Positions 52,801 through 60,895 of a DNA stretch of 64,000 bases are shown here, in pieces. Made by a program: the position numbers and the translations under genes. Position 1 is the first letter of the stretch. Each line of letters opens with the position of its first letter. The notes under the pieces were generated by a model, which did no database searches, had not been told where the DNA came from, and saw nothing but the letters and a program-made list of their open reading frames with translations. This DNA is from Paludisphaera soli (GTDB lineage: Bacteria > Planctomycetota > Planctomycetia > Isosphaerales > Isosphaeraceae), in NCBI RefSeq assembly GCF_011064595.1, contig NZ_JAALJI010000003.1, positions 248,001 through 312,000 on the forward strand, written 5' to 3'.

Positions 52801-54363
52801 GAGGGCCCCCAGCCGGTTGTGGACGCGGTCCCAGGCCACTCGCGCGCGCAGGTCGCGGATCGAGCCGGTCGAGTACCGACCCGAGACGAGCCGGAGGACG
52901 CGCTCGAAGGCGTCCGCCGAAAGCTCGCGGAACGGGTACGCCCGACGCACGAGGTTGTACAGCTCGGAGGCGTCCCATCGGTCCATCGCTACGCAGGCGA
53001 TCACCTGCTGCGCCAGGACGTCCAGGCAGTTCCTCGGCACGCGAAGCGGCTCGATGTCCCCCGCGAGCATCGCCCGGGCGAGCGCCGCCGATTCCAGCAA
53101 GTCGCCCGGCGTCTTGGCGATCAACCGGCCGCGACTCGTCCCACCGACGAGGTGGCCCGACCGACCCACGCGCTGGAGCCCTCGCGCGACGTTCCCCGGC
53201 GATTCCACCTGGCAGACCAGGTCCACCTCGCCCATGTCGATGCCCAGTTCCAGCGAGGCTGTGGAGACGACCGCCTTCAACTCGGCCCGCTTGAGCATCT
53301 CCTCAGTCGTCCGGCGCTCGTCCAGGCTCAGGCTTCCGTGATGAGCCCGGAACGGCGGAGCGGTAAGCTCCTCGGCGTCGGCGGGGGCCTCGCGCTCGAC
53401 GTCTCGGGTCGCCAGCTCGTTGAGCCGGGCCGTGAGCTTCTCGACCGTCCGCCGATTGTTGGCGAAGACCAGGGTCGAACGATGCTCCTCCACCAGGCCG
53501 AGGATCCGGTCCTCGATCGCCGGCCAGATGGAGCCGGGGGGCCCGAGGGCCGCGTCGCGGTCGGCCGAAGGCCAGATCACGCTCAGGTCGATCGGCTTGC
53601 GGGCCGTGGCGTCGACGATCTCGACCGGGCGGAACACGTCGCCGCCGTCAGCGTGCCGCAGGCCCCCCAAATAGCGCGCGACTTCTTCCAACGGCTTCTG
53701 CGTCGCGGAGAGGCCGATGCGTACGAACGGCCTGCCCGACCCGATGGCTTCGAGGCGTTCGAGGAGGAGTGCCAGGAAGACCCCGCGCTTGTCGCCGCAG
53801 AGGGCGTGGATCTCGTCGACGACGACGTGCGACACCTCGCGGAGGGTCTCGCGGGCCCGCGAGGTCAGCATCAGGTGGAGCGACTCGGGGGTGATGATGA
53901 GGATCTCGGGCGGCTTGCGGAGGATCCGCGCCCGCTCGCTGGCCGGCGTGTCGCCGCTCCGGACGGCCGTGGACAGGGCGCGGAGAGGGGTCCCGGACGC
54001 CTCGGCCTCCTCCAGGATGCCCTGCAGCGGCACGCGCAGGTTGCGGTGCACGTCGGCGTTGAGGGCCTTGAGCGGCGAGATGTAGAGGATCCGCACGCCT
54101 CGCGAGCGTTCGGGGGAACGCCAGAGCAGGTCCAGCGCGGCGAGGAACGCCGCCAGGCTCTTGCCCGATCCCGTGGGAGCGGCGATCAGGGTGTTGCGTC
54201 CCGAGGCGATCGAACGCCAGCCGAGGCGTTGGGGGAGCGTGGGCTCGCCGAGGTTCGTCTGGAACCAGGTCGCGACGGGGGGCAGGAATAGGTCCAGGAC
54301 GTCGGCGTCCTCGTCCGGGTCGGCCTTGGCTCGACCGCCTGGCTGCTTGCGTCCCGACGTCAT
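49891..54363 (-). CDS. lhr: Lhr-type ATP-dependent DNA helicase, full length
   Basis: A 1490-residue superfamily 2 helicase matching long bacterial Lhr. Motif I is IAAPTGSGKSLAAFLAAL (about 59-76), the Q-like region is PTLPQRLGWRSIASGRNTL, motif II is VVVDEIHALCGDKRG (DEIH), motif III is IGLSATQKPLEEV, and motif VI is QRVGRSGH. GQVESPGNVARGLQ-like sequence (here VCQVESPGNVARGL) precedes it. The C-terminal region (HLARLELRGEIRRGYFVEGLSGVQYA...SQAELDSALGRVL) is the Lhr C-terminal domain, reported to have uracil-DNA glycosylase activity in E. coli Lhr. It unwinds DNA with 3'-5' polarity in that family. Confidence 0.94.
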   Translation of the reverse strand: MTSGRKQPGGRAKADPDEDADVLDLFLPPVATWFQTNLGEPTLPQRLGWRSIASGRNTLIAAPTGSGKSLAAFLAALDLLWRSPERSRGVRILYISPLKALNADVHRNLRVPLQGILEEAEASGTPLRALSTAVRSGDTPASERARILRKPPEILIITPESLHLMLTSRARETLREVSHVVVDEIHALCGDKRGVFLALLLERLEAIGSGRPFVRIGLSATQKPLEEVARYLGGLRHADGGDVFRPVEIVDATARKPIDLSVIWPSADRDAALGPPGSIWPAIEDRILGLVEEHRSTLVFANNRRTVEKLTARLNELATRDVEREAPADAEELTAPPFRAHHGSLSLDERRTTEEMLKRAELKAVVSTASLELGIDMGEVDLVCQVESPGNVARGLQRVGRSGHLVGGTSRGRLIAKTPGDLLESAALARAMLAGDIEPLRVPRNCLDVLAQQVIACVAMDRWDASELYNLVRRAYPFRELSADAFERVLRLVSGRYSTGSIRDLRARVAWDRVHNRLGALPGTSRLALTGGGTIPDVGHYPVYLGEGGPRLGELDEEFVFERRVGESFMLGNSAWRIEVIDVHKVIVAPAEGSQVVMPFWRGETNPRSLELGRAVGVLSRQIAAGLDDPGLPAWLEEECRLEPAAARLLIRRVARQQRLAGVVPDDRTILVESFRDPTGEIALAVLSPYGRMHLGLKLALLARIQDRYGFTASCLHGDDGLLFRLPQTDEPPLDLLDGLDGAEAERLIRRVLPDTSLFGLRFRQNAGRALLMPRPDPSKRTPLWLQRLRAKDLLGVVGEFPDHPIVVETYRECLDDDLQVPKLREFLDAIDAGEIRVEKRAAELASPFASDLVFQFTMAYLYEWDEPRRKPEPSSSTKVDEDLLDGLLHGLDAGRGLDEQAVGRVDSRLRQRGRPPRSVDEMAETLRMLGDLASSELAGPMEAFAKDLAGQGRAAWITLEGVAEPGRWISAEERELYDSAFAAPDRAEPQAVETIVRRHLRTHALVGLGDVIRRYPIAPETARTLLEAWVESSDVVRVEEGEDGPRWAERENLAEIQRLTLAQRRRESVAVSPEVFADFVARRQRVHPLSRGSGVEGVESVLEQLQGFAATAASWEEELLPRRVAGFQSAWLDEALARGGWTWRASAEGREEALVAIVAREFAGAWPEAAEPAPWSDDERGILEALERRGASFAADLSRAVGVDLLAARRTLRALMRRGAIANDRFDPLRPGAFEVLDVVDRAVAGASRAGRRGGRSRRAESSRPEGRWEVVATAVESEERTLAWIDALFARYGVLTRETTGMDPWAPPWSGLYPHLARLELRGEIRRGYFVEGLSGVQYATEEAAEALASMSAGAIGDGPEILLAAGDPANLYGAGAPLDIPLLEGGSARLLRSPGNFLVLKGGRPILILEGHGKRLTGLASASQAELDSALGRVLDLVSPDRRVFKVETFNGQPTLASPAAGRLAALGFVRDYPAMTYYAAWSPGGP

Positions 54364-54457
54364 GGCGCCTCGCGATGCTCGTACCCGATCGGCCTCGTCG
54401 TTCGGACTTCCGCACCAACTATGATACGGAAGTCCACCGCCTGGTCCATCGGGGGCG

Positions 54458-55795
54458 TCAGGAATGCAGGAAGAGCGCGATCGCGAGCACGGCGATAAGC
54501 CCCACCGCCAGGACGACCAGCGAGAAGTGGATCAACCAGCGATTGTCCTCCCCGTCGCCTCGGGCCGCGTCCGTCGGGGCGGGCCGGACGCGGGCCGCGA
54601 TCGGCAGGGGGGCCTTGCGATGGCGCGGGGCCGGGGAGGGCTCGGCCTCCCCGAGATCGCGGATCGAGATCACGCTGGGGCTGGTGTCGGGGGCGAGGAG
54701 CCGCAGGTCGTCCTCCTCCAGCACGGGCGGCGGGGGGTGGAAGGCCTGCGCCGTCTCGGCGGCGGAGCCGAGCAAGGACCGGACGCGAAGCGGGTCGGTC
54801 CAGCGTTCGAGGTCGACGCGAAGCTCGGCGCAGTTCTGATACCGATCGGCAGGGTCCTTCGCCATCAGCTTGCGAATGATCGCGGCGAAGGCCGCCGGGA
54901 CCCCTTTCGCGACCCGCTCGATCGGCTCCGGGTCTTCCATGCGCTGCTTGAAGATCTTATTGATGGCGTCGCCCCCCTCGAACGGGGGATCGCCCGCGAG
55001 GGCGAAATAGAGCGTGCAGCCGAAGCTGTAGAGGTCGCTGCGGGCGTCGGCGCGACTGGCGTCGCTGAGCTGCTCCGGGCTGGCGTAGTCGAGCGTCCCC
55101 AGGAGCGTGTTCGCGCGGGTCAGCCCCCCTTCCTCGCCGAGCGCCTTGGCCAGGCCGAGGTCGAGGACCTTGGCGTCCCCCTCGGGCGTGATCATGATGT
55201 TCGACGGCTTGATGTCGCGGTGGACGAGCCCCGCCGCGTGCGCCGCCTCCAGTCCGTTGAGGATCCGGAGGAACAGTCGGGAGGCCGCCGCGACCCGGAG
55301 CGGACCGAAACGCTCGCTCTTGATCATGTCGTACAGGCTGAGGCCCGGGATGAACTCCAGGACCATGAAGTGGACGTCGCCGTCGTTGCCGAAATCGAGC
55401 GTGCGAGCGACGTTCGGATGGTCGCAACGCATCGAGAGTTCCATCTCCCGCTTGAATCGCGCCAGGCTGTTCACCTCCTCCTGGGCGCGTCGCGGGGGGA
55501 GGACCTTGATCGCGACCTTGCGGCCGTCTTCCTCGTGAGCGGCGAGGAAGACCTTGCCCATGCCCCCCTCGCCCAGCGGGCGGAGGATGCGATACCCCCC
55601 GAGGAAGAATCCTCGGGTCGCCCCGGCCAGGAGCTTGCGGGCCTGGTATTGGGTGAGAAGACCCTGCTGGACGAGGCGGCGGGCGAGGGCCGCCGCGTCG
55701 TCGCGATCGTTCGCCGCGCAGAGAGGCTGGACCGTCGCACGGGGGATCAGGCCCGAGCGGTCGACGCACTCCAGGAACTCGTCGAGACCGATCAT
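54458..55795 (-). CDS. Ser/Thr protein kinase, tail-anchored
   Basis: A 445-residue Hanks-type kinase. Its N-terminal segment (RLVQQGLLTQYQARKLLAG, about 40-58) parallels that of the kinase at 16057. Then come LGEGGMGKVFLA (74-85), Lys97 in VAIKVL, VHRDIKPSNIMI (191-202), DLGLAK (212-217) in place of DFG, and GTLDYASPEQ. A Pro/Asp-rich linker leads to a single C-terminal helix (LIHFSLVVLAVGLIAVLAIALFL, about 422-444), so the kinase domain should face the cytoplasm. It lies 84 bases downstream of the PP2C phosphatase gene, an antagonistic kinase-phosphatase pair. Confidence 0.93.
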   Translation of the reverse strand: MIGLDEFLECVDRSGLIPRATVQPLCAANDRDDAAALARRLVQQGLLTQYQARKLLAGATRGFFLGGYRILRPLGEGGMGKVFLAAHEEDGRKVAIKVLPPRRAQEEVNSLARFKREMELSMRCDHPNVARTLDFGNDGDVHFMVLEFIPGLSLYDMIKSERFGPLRVAAASRLFLRILNGLEAAHAAGLVHRDIKPSNIMITPEGDAKVLDLGLAKALGEEGGLTRANTLLGTLDYASPEQLSDASRADARSDLYSFGCTLYFALAGDPPFEGGDAINKIFKQRMEDPEPIERVAKGVPAAFAAIIRKLMAKDPADRYQNCAELRVDLERWTDPLRVRSLLGSAAETAQAFHPPPPVLEEDDLRLLAPDTSPSVISIRDLGEAEPSPAPRHRKAPLPIAARVRPAPTDAARGDGEDNRWLIHFSLVVLAVGLIAVLAIALFLHS

Positions 55796-55879
55796 CGCCC
55801 GACCTTTATCGCCCAGGATCGTGGGAGCTCGCCCGGAGTCGCCCGCCGCCCCCCGTCGCCTCGCGACGCCCGCGCCCGC

Positions 55880-56815
55880 TCAGGATTGCGCGACGACATG
55901 GACGATCAGGCACGTGACGTTGTCCTTGGAGTCGTTGGCGAGGGCCAGGTTCTTGAGCAGCACGGCCGCCTCCTGCGGGTCTTCGACCTGGCCCAGCACG
56001 CGGCCGATCTCCTCGTCCGAGACGACCCCGGTCAGTCCGTCGCTGGCCATGAGGAAGCGGTCCCCCAGCCGAACGTCCATCACCCGGAAGTCTTCGGGGC
56101 CGCTCCTGGCGTCCTTGCTCCCCAGGTAGAGATAGAGGACGTTCTTGAACTTATGGTTGCGAAGCTCGTCCGGGGTTATGGTGCCGGCGTCGAGGAGGGC
56201 GTCGGCCAGCGAGTGGTCCTTGGTCAGCCGTTCCAGGACTCCGTCGCGAAGCCGATACGCGCGGGAGTCGCCGATCCCGGCCACATAGACCTTGTCCGGC
56301 CGGAATTGCGCGAGGACCACGGTGGTCCCCATGTTCGAGAACTCGGTGATCGCGCCTGAACTCCCCAGGATCTCCTGATTGACGTGGGCGACCGCCTCGC
56401 GGATCGCTTCCTGGACGTACCGGGGCTCGGCCTGGTCGGGCGCCAGCCGCTTGGCGACCTCGCGGGGGATCAGTTCGACGGCCATGAGGCTGGCCTGCTC
56501 GCCCCCCTGCTGGCCCCCCATGCCATCGGCCACGATGAACAGGTTCGAGGGTTCCAGCGTCATCGTCGGGTGCTCGCCGCTCTCGTTCAGCACGTCGTGC
56601 CGGACGGGTCGTCGGCCGGGGACGAAATAGTTGTCTTCGTTGTGATCGCGGTAATTGCCGCGGACCGACACCACCCCGACCCGAAGGCGGAGCTTCCCCG
56701 GGTCGAGCGTCAGGGACGACAGCGTGGCGAACTCGTCGGTCGCCTCCGGGTCGTGGCCGGAAGGGCCGCCGAACGTGCGCCGCCACCATCGCTTCAGGTT
56801 CGATAACACGGCCAC
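55880..56815 (-). CDS. PP2C-family Ser/Thr protein phosphatase
   Basis: A 311-residue phosphatase of the PPM family. Metal-binding motifs are RDHNEDNYFV (about 55-64), VADGMGGQQGGEQAS, GIGDSRAYRL, LMASDGLTGV and DSKDNVTCLIV. All acidic residues expected for a two-metal centre are present, so it should be active. A basic N-terminal stretch (NLKRWWRRTF) precedes the domain. It probably reverses phosphorylation by the kinase whose gene follows 84 bases downstream, and perhaps by the other kinases of the window. It lies 123 bases downstream of the BshB1-like gene. Confidence 0.95.
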   Translation of the reverse strand: MAVLSNLKRWWRRTFGGPSGHDPEATDEFATLSSLTLDPGKLRLRVGVVSVRGNYRDHNEDNYFVPGRRPVRHDVLNESGEHPTMTLEPSNLFIVADGMGGQQGGEQASLMAVELIPREVAKRLAPDQAEPRYVQEAIREAVAHVNQEILGSSGAITEFSNMGTTVVLAQFRPDKVYVAGIGDSRAYRLRDGVLERLTKDHSLADALLDAGTITPDELRNHKFKNVLYLYLGSKDARSGPEDFRVMDVRLGDRFLMASDGLTGVVSDEEIGRVLGQVEDPQEAAVLLKNLALANDSKDNVTCLIVHVVAQS

Positions 56816-56938
56816 GAGAACCGCCTTCGTCTATCTTGCGACCGCCGTCCCGGTCACCCCGCCGACGTCCCCGCCGCCGCCCGTGGCGCATCGACGCGCT
56901 CGTGGAGGGCTCCACAAACCCCACGCCGCCCCTCGGGC

Positions 56939-57706
56939 TCAGGAGCGGACGTGGGCCGGGCTGGCCCATCGCATGAGGTCGTCGACGCCGACCGACCTGT
57001 AGGTGAGGAACAATTCGCCGGCCTCGAAACCGGCCGTCAGACCGTGGTAGCGATTCATGGTCTCGACGGCCTTGAAGATACCTACCTTGCTCGCCGGAAA
57101 CTGTGTCTGGTAACACCGCACCGCTTCGAGCTTTTGCTCGAGCGTGCTCCCCATCTCGGCGATGATGAATCCCGACGCCTCGGGCAAGTCTAACCCATGA
57201 AGGGCCAGCGGAAAACTCAATTGGTTCTGGATCGTGTGGGGGGCCAAGCCGTCGAAGTGCTCGTCCCATTTCGTGAGCCGGCTGTAGAAGACGGCGGCGT
57301 CGGTGATCAGCATCGCCTGATAGTGGTCGGGCGAGGCCATCACCGTCTTGCCGCCGAACCCCAGCACGACCTTGGGGCGGTGGCGGCGGAAGACCTTGGC
57401 GAGCGCCACCCGCGACTCGAACCCGTCGAACAGCCGACGGTTGGGCAGGTTCAGGTTGATGCGCGTGTGGACCCCCAGGATCTCGGCCGCCTTGCGGGCC
57501 TCCTCCAGGCGGACGTCGGGGCCGGGCGACCCCGGCGTCGGCTCGCCGTCGGTCAGGTCCACGATCCCTACCGCGTAGCCCTTCCGGGCCAGCTTCGCGA
57601 GCGTCCCGCCGCAGGCGATCTCCACGTCGTCGGGATGCGCCCCCACGGCGATCAGGTCCAGCTCCACATCGTCGGGGACGGCCATACCTTGATCCATCTT
57701 TCGCAT
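56939..57706 (-). CDS. bshB1: BshB1-like PIG-L family N-acetyl-sugar deacetylase
   Basis: A 255-residue zinc-dependent deacetylase of the LmbE/PIG-L family. [18 protein letters not shown] (about 13-30) is the zinc and active-site motif [39 protein letters not shown] and [11 protein letters not shown] follow, and [18 protein letters not shown] holds the second zinc ligand region. This blockwise pattern resembles BshB1, which removes acetate from GlcNAc-malate in bacillithiol synthesis. The partner genes bshA and bshC are not in this window, so another deacetylase role is possible. A GAGG site lies upstream of the ATG at 57706. Confidence 0.85.
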   Translation of the reverse strand: MRKMDQGMAVPDDVELDLIAVGAHPDDVEIACGGTLAKLARKGYAVGIVDLTDGEPTPGSPGPDVRLEEARKAAEILGVHTRINLNLPNRRLFDGFESRVALAKVFRRHRPKVVLGFGGKTVMASPDHYQAMLITDAAVFYSRLTKWDEHFDGLAPHTIQNQLSFPLALHGLDLPEASGFIIAEMGSTLEQKLEAVRCYQTQFPASKVGIFKAVETMNRYHGLTAGFEAGELFLTYRSVGVDDLMRWASPAHVRS

Positions 57707-57818
57707 CGAACCTCGTGAACCCGACGCCGCGCCGTCGATCGACCCCGCCTCGCGAAGACCTCACGCCGGGGAGGATCATTGTAGCCCTCGCGACGGCCGG
57801 GGGCCAGGGACGAGGGCC

Positions 57819-59132
57819 TTACGCCCGGGCGGGTTCGGCCTCGCGGAAGATCATGCTGGCGAACGAGACGCAGCCCCGCCCCCGTTCATCGACGGCCTGA
57901 TCATACCGGAGGACCTCCCCCTTCGACGGCCCGATCGCATGGAGCATCGTGTAGGTCGCGGCCAGGCCACAGACCCGCCAGCGGTCGCCCACCTCGGCAG
58001 CGGTCCGAAACCAACCTTCCGGGTCGACCGCCTCGGCACGGTCGAGCAAACTCCGGTCGAATTCGCGGATCGTCGCCCGCATCGTCCTGTCCACCCGTTC
58101 GGGGTCGCCGAACTCGGGGCCGACGTGGCAGAGATCCACGCCGCCGATGTACGCCACCTTCCGCCCGCTCGCGCGCTCGGCCTCCCGAAGCGCGGCGATG
58201 AACCGCGCGATCTCCGGGTCGGCGAGCGGGTCCGACCGCCGCAGGAGCAGGTCGTGGAACGAGCCCACCAGGATCGGCACGATCGTGAACGGACGGTCCT
58301 TGAGGACGTGCTTCAGGAAGACGGCCTGGAACTCGATCGAGTGTTCGGTGCGGTGCGTCAGTTCGTCGGCGAACAGATGGTCCCCGCACTCGCGGACGAG
58401 GGCGTCCACGAACGCCTGGTCCGTCCGTGCCGCGCCCAACGGCGTGGCGAAGTCTTTTCGCGTCAGCACGAACCGACTCCGACAGTACTGGTGGGCCACC
58501 CCCAAGATCACGAAGACCTCGGCGTCGCTCTCCTCGACGAGATGCTTGTAGGCCCAGGTGTAGACGGGCCCGCCGCGCTCGAAGTCGATGTGCGGGCTCA
58601 CCACGGCCCGGAGCCGGGGCCTCGTCGCGGCACCACCAGCGGCGGGCCTGGGCGCGGGCAAGGCGAGACGCCCGGCACCTCCGCGAGATCGGAAGAGCCG
58701 GTCCAACTCGGCGGCCAGCCGCCTCGGTTCCGAATCGTAGGATCTTCCCGCCAGCGCCGCGGGACGTTCTTCGGCGTCGCGGAACCTCTGGACGACGGCG
58801 TCGAACGTGGAGCCTTCCAAGGCCAGCGACCGATCCAGTTCGGCGATCAGCCCGCGCAGGAAACCGACGTCGACGCTCAGCGACGTCGCTTGGCGGATCA
58901 GGCGCTGGAGGTCCTCCACCGTATTGGTGCCGTCGAGACGGCGGGCGACATGTTCATAAACGTCGGAGGGAAGGACGATCGGGGCCGGACAGAATCGCTG
59001 GGGGTCGACCAGCACGACGACCGACTGGCCCTCGGTATCATGCCGTCGCGCGGAAAGAGGGCGAAGACGGGGTCGTTCGGGTACGGCCATGGGGCGTCCA
59101 GATCTCGATGCGGATGGAGGATGCGTCGACAT
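57819..59132 (-). CDS. PqqD-like / MEMO fusion protein
   Basis: A 437-residue protein from the ATG at 59132; the ATG at 59090 (MAVPERPRLRP) is an alternative and neither has a strong ribosome site. The N-terminal ~150 residues (VVLVDPQRFCPAPIVLPSDVYEHVARRLDGTNTVEDLQRLI) resemble a PqqD-like winged-helix peptide-binding module. The remainder is a MEMO domain: RAVVSPHIDFERGGPVYTWAYKHL, VFVILGVAHQYCRSRFV, EHSIEFQAVFLKHVL and VAYIGGVDLCHVGPEFG. MEMO proteins form part of the AmmeMemoRadiSam set with AMMECR1 and a radical SAM protein, but neither is in this window. The biochemical role is unknown. Confidence 0.88.
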   Translation of the reverse strand: MSTHPPSASRSGRPMAVPERPRLRPLSARRHDTEGQSVVVLVDPQRFCPAPIVLPSDVYEHVARRLDGTNTVEDLQRLIRQATSLSVDVGFLRGLIAELDRSLALEGSTFDAVVQRFRDAEERPAALAGRSYDSEPRRLAAELDRLFRSRGGAGRLALPAPRPAAGGAATRPRLRAVVSPHIDFERGGPVYTWAYKHLVEESDAEVFVILGVAHQYCRSRFVLTRKDFATPLGAARTDQAFVDALVRECGDHLFADELTHRTEHSIEFQAVFLKHVLKDRPFTIVPILVGSFHDLLLRRSDPLADPEIARFIAALREAERASGRKVAYIGGVDLCHVGPEFGDPERVDRTMRATIREFDRSLLDRAEAVDPEGWFRTAAEVGDRWRVCGLAATYTMLHAIGPSKGEVLRYDQAVDERGRGCVSFASMIFREAEPARA

Positions 59133-59680
59133 CGCGTCCGACTTCGAGATTTTCGAGGCCCCGCCGGCTTCGGTCAAGCCGTCGGCCTCAATCGCCCTTT
59201 CGCGGACCTCTCGGCTCGATTGCAATCAAGGGGAGCGGCCACGTCGGGGGTGCCATTTCCTGGATGGGATGAGGTCGCATCTCTTGCTCCTCCCTCGTTT
59301 GAAAGTCCGAGCCGCCCGGTGAAGGCGGCCGACCAAAGCGTCCGGATGGGCCGGCGGCTGAAATCTTTGCAAATCCTGGTCCACCAACAGCCGATTCACC
59401 CAAGATTAAATCAGGACTTGGTTTACATCCCGGATCACCCTTCCGACGGCCAGGCGTGGGCCGGAGATTCGCGCCTCCTTCAGGCGGCTTGATGGGAAAA
59501 ACGACAATGGCGGGTTTCGCCCTGGAAGACCTCGCCGGCTGCTCTGGTGGGAATTCGAGGTCTTTGGTAGTTAGATTCCTCAAGGAACGGGACGACGCGC
59601 GCCGAGAGGGCGGCGGGTCCTTCGGATCGGAGGGCCGGAGTCGGCCGGGACGTGTCGCAAGGATGGGGAGGCATTTCCAG
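59133..59680. other. Divergent intergenic region, MEMO gene / TIGR03009 gene
   Basis: These 548 bases lie between divergent genes. The stretch 59360-59440 is A+T-richer and holds TTGCAA (59367) and TTAAAT (59406), but their spacing is not that of a standard promoter. I see no gene in it. Confidence 0.45.
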
Positions 59681-60571
59681 ATGGGACGAGGACTGATCAA
59701 CGGGGCGGGCGGATGGCTGGCGGCCTGGGCCGTCGGAGGGACGCTCGCGTTCGGACAGGCCGCGCAGCCGCCCGCCGCGCCTCGCCAGGCCCAGGACGCC
59801 TCCCAGCCCGCGCCCGTCGCGGCCGGGACCGACGTCGAAACCTTGCTCAAGCGATGGGAGGAGCAGAGCACCAAGCTCAAGACTCTCGACGTCACCATCT
59901 TCCGGACCGACGTCATCCCCGCCTGGGACGAGATCGAATACTATGAAGGCCGGGCCATCTTCAAGAGCCCGAACCTGGCCTTCATCGACTTCAAGAAGAT
60001 CAAGCAGGACGACGGCAAGAAGCCCGTCAAGAAGGCCGACGACTCGTGGGACAGCACCCATGAGGAGCGGATCGTCTGCACCGGCAGCGAGGTCTGGCAG
60101 TACAAGAGCGATACCACCCAAATCTTCATCTTCCCCTTGGAGAAGGACCAGGCCGAGAAGGCGATCGAGGAGGGGCCGCTCCCGTTCCTCTTCAACATGA
60201 AGGCCGAGGAGGCCAAGCAGCGCTATCAGATCGGCCTCGTCGCCACGAAGGACGACAAGACCTACGGCGTGAACATCAAGCCCAAGCTCGATGTGGACAA
60301 GGAGAGCTTCAGCCAAGCCTTCGTCCAGCTCGATCGCCGGTACATGCTGCCGATCCGGATCGTCCTGATCTCGCCCGACGGCAAGAGCCGGAAAGACTTC
60401 CAGCTCGACCCGGTAAAGCCGAACGCCGCGGTGAAGGACGAAAACTTCCAGGGGAAAGAGTTCCCCAAATGGAAGGTGGTCCGCAATCCGGCGGGCGAGG
60501 ATCGTCCCCGGAACGCACCGCCCGCGAGCGCCGCGCGGCCCGCCCCCGCCCAGTCGGCCCCCCGACGCTGA
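59681..60571 (+). CDS. TIGR03009 family secreted protein
   Basis: A 296-residue protein of a planctomycete-restricted family. The ATG at 59681 follows GGGGAGG at good spacing and begins a signal peptide (LINGAGGWLAAWAVGGTLAFGQAAQ). A Pro/Ala/Gln-rich stretch is followed by the family core: LLKRWEEQSTKLKTLDVTIFRTDV, YYEGRAIFKSPNLAFIDF, IVCTGSEVWQYKSDTTQIFIFPLEKD and LPFLFNMKAEEAKQRY. This pattern recalls the LolA/LolB-like half-barrel of lipoprotein carriers, but the family's function is unknown. It is probably monocistronic: a terminator hairpin follows. Confidence 0.88.
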   Translation: MGRGLINGAGGWLAAWAVGGTLAFGQAAQPPAAPRQAQDASQPAPVAAGTDVETLLKRWEEQSTKLKTLDVTIFRTDVIPAWDEIEYYEGRAIFKSPNLAFIDFKKIKQDDGKKPVKKADDSWDSTHEERIVCTGSEVWQYKSDTTQIFIFPLEKDQAEKAIEEGPLPFLFNMKAEEAKQRYQIGLVATKDDKTYGVNIKPKLDVDKESFSQAFVQLDRRYMLPIRIVLISPDGKSRKDFQLDPVKPNAAVKDENFQGKEFPKWKVVRNPAGEDRPRNAPPASAARPAPAQSAPRR

Positions 60572-60599
60572 AAACTCGGCCGCGCCCTGAACTCCCGTC

Positions 60600-60622
60600 G
60601 AGCCCTCCGCCGCGGAGGGCTC
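60600..60622 (+). terminator. Terminator hairpin after the TIGR03009 gene
   Basis: GAGCCCTCCG (60600-60609) and CGGAGGGCTC (60613-60622) form a perfect 10-bp stem with a 3-base loop, 29 bases after the stop. The following T stretch is short (TT), so termination may not be complete. Confidence 0.65.
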
Positions 60623-60685
60623 TTCGCTGCGCCGCGGTGCACCGAGGACGACCGGCCGGCGGCCCGAGTGGCGAGCCGTCGCGGT

Positions 60686-60714
60686 TTGACGGTCATTTCG
60701 CCCGGCCCTATAAT
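60686..60714 (+). promoter_or_regulatory. Near-consensus sigma70 promoter of the long nfeD gene
   Basis: TTGACG (60686-60691) and a perfect TATAAT (60709-60714) are 17 bases apart. This is the best promoter match in the window. Transcription should begin near 60721, giving a leader of about 175 bases before the ATG at 60896. Confidence 0.8.
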
Positions 60715-60895
60715 CAGCGCGGTCGAACGGTCAGGGACGCATCCGAGGCGACCCGCTGCTTCTTCGACCTGCCGAGGACGTCCTGCGGGGCCTGAACGGC
60801 CCCCACCAGATCCGTCCCCTTCCTCGGCGGTCGATCGGACGCGCGATCCTCCCCAATGCCCGGCGTCGACGCTTCGCGGAGGGAGTCCGACTTCG

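Larger units (their letters stand above)
60572..60895. other. Intergenic region with terminator and strong promoter
   Basis: These 324 bases separate the TIGR03009 gene from the long nfeD gene. They contain the terminator at 60600-60622, the promoter at 60686-60714 and an untranslated leader of about 175 bases. No further gene is seen. Confidence 0.7.

Noticed and set aside
59367-59411. TTGCAA and TTAAAT as a promoter of the TIGR03009 gene
   Set aside because: The two elements are over 30 bases apart, too far for a standard sigma70 promoter.
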